A stretch of 48,740 nt of DNA, taken from the NCBI GenBank assembly GCA_001970955.1, contig MPUH01000516.1:1-48740 (forward strand), read 5' to 3'. The position numbers and the translations under genes were made by a program. Origin of the DNA: Stentor coeruleus. Lineage: Eukaryota > Ciliophora > Heterotrichea > Heterotrichida > Stentoridae. This document shows positions 47,215-48,740 of this stretch, piece after piece (the stretch's first letter is position 1; each line of letters begins with the position of its first letter). Under the pieces are notes generated by a model. That model saw nothing but the letters and a program-made list of their open reading frames with translations, had not been told where the DNA came from and did not search any database.

Positions 47215-48483
47215 TTAAAAGGTATTTATCGATATTTTACTTGACTTGTGAAGCAAATAAACAAGCTTTACTAAAGTCTTAGGCGTTGAAACCTGAAACT
47301 TTCGCTTAGCCCCATCCAAATCTTCCTTAAGTTCATTAAGAGCCTTATAAGATTCTACAAGATTATCATCAGAAACCCTTTTATCCCTTTCTAACTTCTC
47401 ATATTTCTCTTTATACTCCTGAATCATCCTTTTATACATCTTTTCCTTAGCATTTTCATCATCCCCAAGTTCATCATCCTTAAGCCTTTCTTCAAGATTC
47501 TTAACTCTTTTTTCCAAGTTGTCCAAATCAGCCAAAAAATTGTCTTCAGGCTTTTTCCCAGTCAGCATTTTCTGTGGAAAATCTTGGGTTTCTATATATT
47601 TAGTCTTTTTATCAAGTATATCTCTATGAAGCTTAACAATTTCATATAGAGTTTCTCTTTCTGAGTTTTTTTCTTTTAAACCTTGCATTTCTTTTTCTAA
47701 TTGTTTTCCCTTACCTATAGCATTTTGGATTTTTTGGGCTAATTCTAAATTCTCTGTAGCTAAAGTATCATGTTTATATTTGATATTTTCTAATTGTTCT
47801 ATATCATTTTTTAGAACTAAAATTTCGTTTTGTTGTTTGGCTATTGTTTCTTGAGCAGCATTAAATTCTTGACTTGAAATGAGGACTTTTTGTGACGAGT
47901 CTTGAGAAAAATTAGATAAAAAAACCTCATAGGATGGATTAAAAGAAGATAAGCTAGGAATATTATCAGTTATCATCTGTGGGTTTTTAAGCTGAGAATT
48001 TTCTAAGTGTAGCTTTCCAATGAGTTCTTTATAAAATTGTGATTCTTTTTTGTACTTCTCATTATCTGCTTTTAGTACTCTTATCTGATCAATCATCACA
48101 GGACTTTGAATTATTGAAACATGTGAACGAAAAGCTTGAGACAAAGTATTGTAAGATTGTAAAAGGGATTTGTAGTCTGAGAGTAATTTTATGTGTTCAG
48201 ATTTAAATGACTGAGAAATGTCAGTGTTTTCTGCTTGACTATGTTGCTCACTACGACCACCAAGAGTTGGTGAGTCTGAATAGTAAATTTCTGGTTCAGG
48301 TTTATGAGTAAAGTTTGTACCTGAAGAATTTTCAAGAGGCTTTTCTATAAGGATATCTACGTTCTGGTCCTGCAAAATATTTTTTTTACCATCTAAGAGC
48401 TCATTGTAGTTTTTTAATTGTATTTGTTGGGTAAGGGTTTTACTCTCTTTTTGATTTAATCCTTGATCACTTGTATAATCCAT
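47215..48483 (-). CDS. Coiled-coil protein of unknown function
   Basis: 422 residues. The first ~100 are polar and probably disordered. The rest is mostly predicted coiled coil with a Ser-rich break near 170-200, and the end is basic (KTLVKLVYLLHKSSKISINTF). No membrane segment, enzyme motif or named family was recognised. The start is ATG in the context CCTAATAATGG, and the frame has no candidate 15-nt intron in phase. A G-rich plus-strand flank lies to the right (about 48500-48740), as for other minus-strand gene starts. Confidence 0.75.
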   Translation of the reverse strand: MDYTSDQGLNQKESKTLTQQIQLKNYNELLDGKKNILQDQNVDILIEKPLENSSGTNFTHKPEPEIYYSDSPTLGGRSEQHSQAENTDISQSFKSEHIKLLSDYKSLLQSYNTLSQAFRSHVSIIQSPVMIDQIRVLKADNEKYKKESQFYKELIGKLHLENSQLKNPQMITDNIPSLSSFNPSYEVFLSNFSQDSSQKVLISSQEFNAAQETIAKQQNEILVLKNDIEQLENIKYKHDTLATENLELAQKIQNAIGKGKQLEKEMQGLKEKNSERETLYEIVKLHRDILDKKTKYIETQDFPQKMLTGKKPEDNFLADLDNLEKRVKNLEERLKDDELGDDENAKEKMYKRMIQEYKEKYEKLERDKRVSDDNLVESYKALNELKEDLDGAKRKFQVSTPKTLVKLVYLLHKSSKISINTF

Positions 48484-48740
48484 TATTAGGAAGTTTGTTT
48501 TTAGTTTGATTTACATTGACTTTTGGAAATATATGGCTTAACGGATGAAGGTGAAGGTTGCGGGTAAGGTTTTTTATGATGAAGTGAATGAGTGATTAAA
48601 TTACTTGGGATTGAGAGAGGGTTTATTGAGATGTTATGAAAATAGTTTGGATATTTTAGATATATGATGATATATTTTTTGGGGTATGCTTATTATTTGT
48701 GGTTAAGCAGATAAGGGGTTTTTTGATAGGGGATATTGTG
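48484..48740. other. 5' flank of the last coiled-coil gene
   Basis: 257 bases, G-rich and C-poor on the plus strand. No telomere repeat (TGTTAGGG) is present, so this end is not a chromosome tip. Confidence 0.5.

Overview
The window looks like macronuclear DNA of a heterotrich ciliate, closest in character to Stentor. It is AT-rich and gene-dense, with 20 protein genes and very short intergenic regions. Many genes belong to a motile-cilium repertoire. At least five introns are exactly 15 nt long (GTA...AG, with T at position 9 and A at position 10 in each), which is a heterotrich hallmark. All long reading frames are open under the standard code. TGA is not read as Trp: TGA ends the reductase-like gene right after its conserved C-terminal Trp-X. 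That argues against Blepharisma, which reads TGA as Trp. The first 12 bases match the (CCCTAACA)n telomere repeat that I recall for heterotrichs, in the orientation expected for a left chromosome end, so the window probably starts at a chromosome tip.

Layout. 1-855: subtelomeric non-coding DNA. 856-6657: a four-TM voltage-sensor-like protein abutting stop-to-stop a membrane protein with two PX domains, then a ciliary-type coiled-coil protein and a DUF229 phosphatase/sulfatase-like membrane protein. 7202-14079 (all minus): V-ATPase subunit B, CFAP20, a degenerate cytochrome P450 reductase-like diflavin protein, and histone H2A.Z. 14813-25775 (plus): a very large EML protein (EF-hands plus three HELP/double-WD40 units), an SCP/FCP1-type phosphatase, and an ODAD1/CCDC114-like docking-complex coiled coil. 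26354-34292: a RIB72/EFHC-like triple-DM10 protein divergent from ISWI (29 bp between start codons), then a multi-calcyphosin EF-hand protein resembling CFAP115. 34973-42232: three closely packed plus-strand genes (small unknown, TMEM131-like, large coiled coil). 42265-48483: a membrane-anchored, active-site-dead cathepsin B-like protein, a TM cyclic-nucleotide phosphodiesterase, and a coiled-coil protein.

Working together. CFAP20, the RIB72-like protein, the calcyphosin/CFAP115-like protein and the ODAD1-like protein all belong to doublet microtubules. EML and the phosphodiesterase fit microtubule binding and cyclic-nucleotide/Ca2+ control of motility. H2A.Z and ISWI are chromatin factors.

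The most striking non-coding signal is a mirrored base skew around genes. The sense strand is C-rich and almost G-free upstream of genes, and G-rich and almost C-free downstream, by roughly 8:1 to 37:1 in hand-counted blocks. No self-contained mobile element, CRISPR array, tRNA or rRNA gene was recognised.
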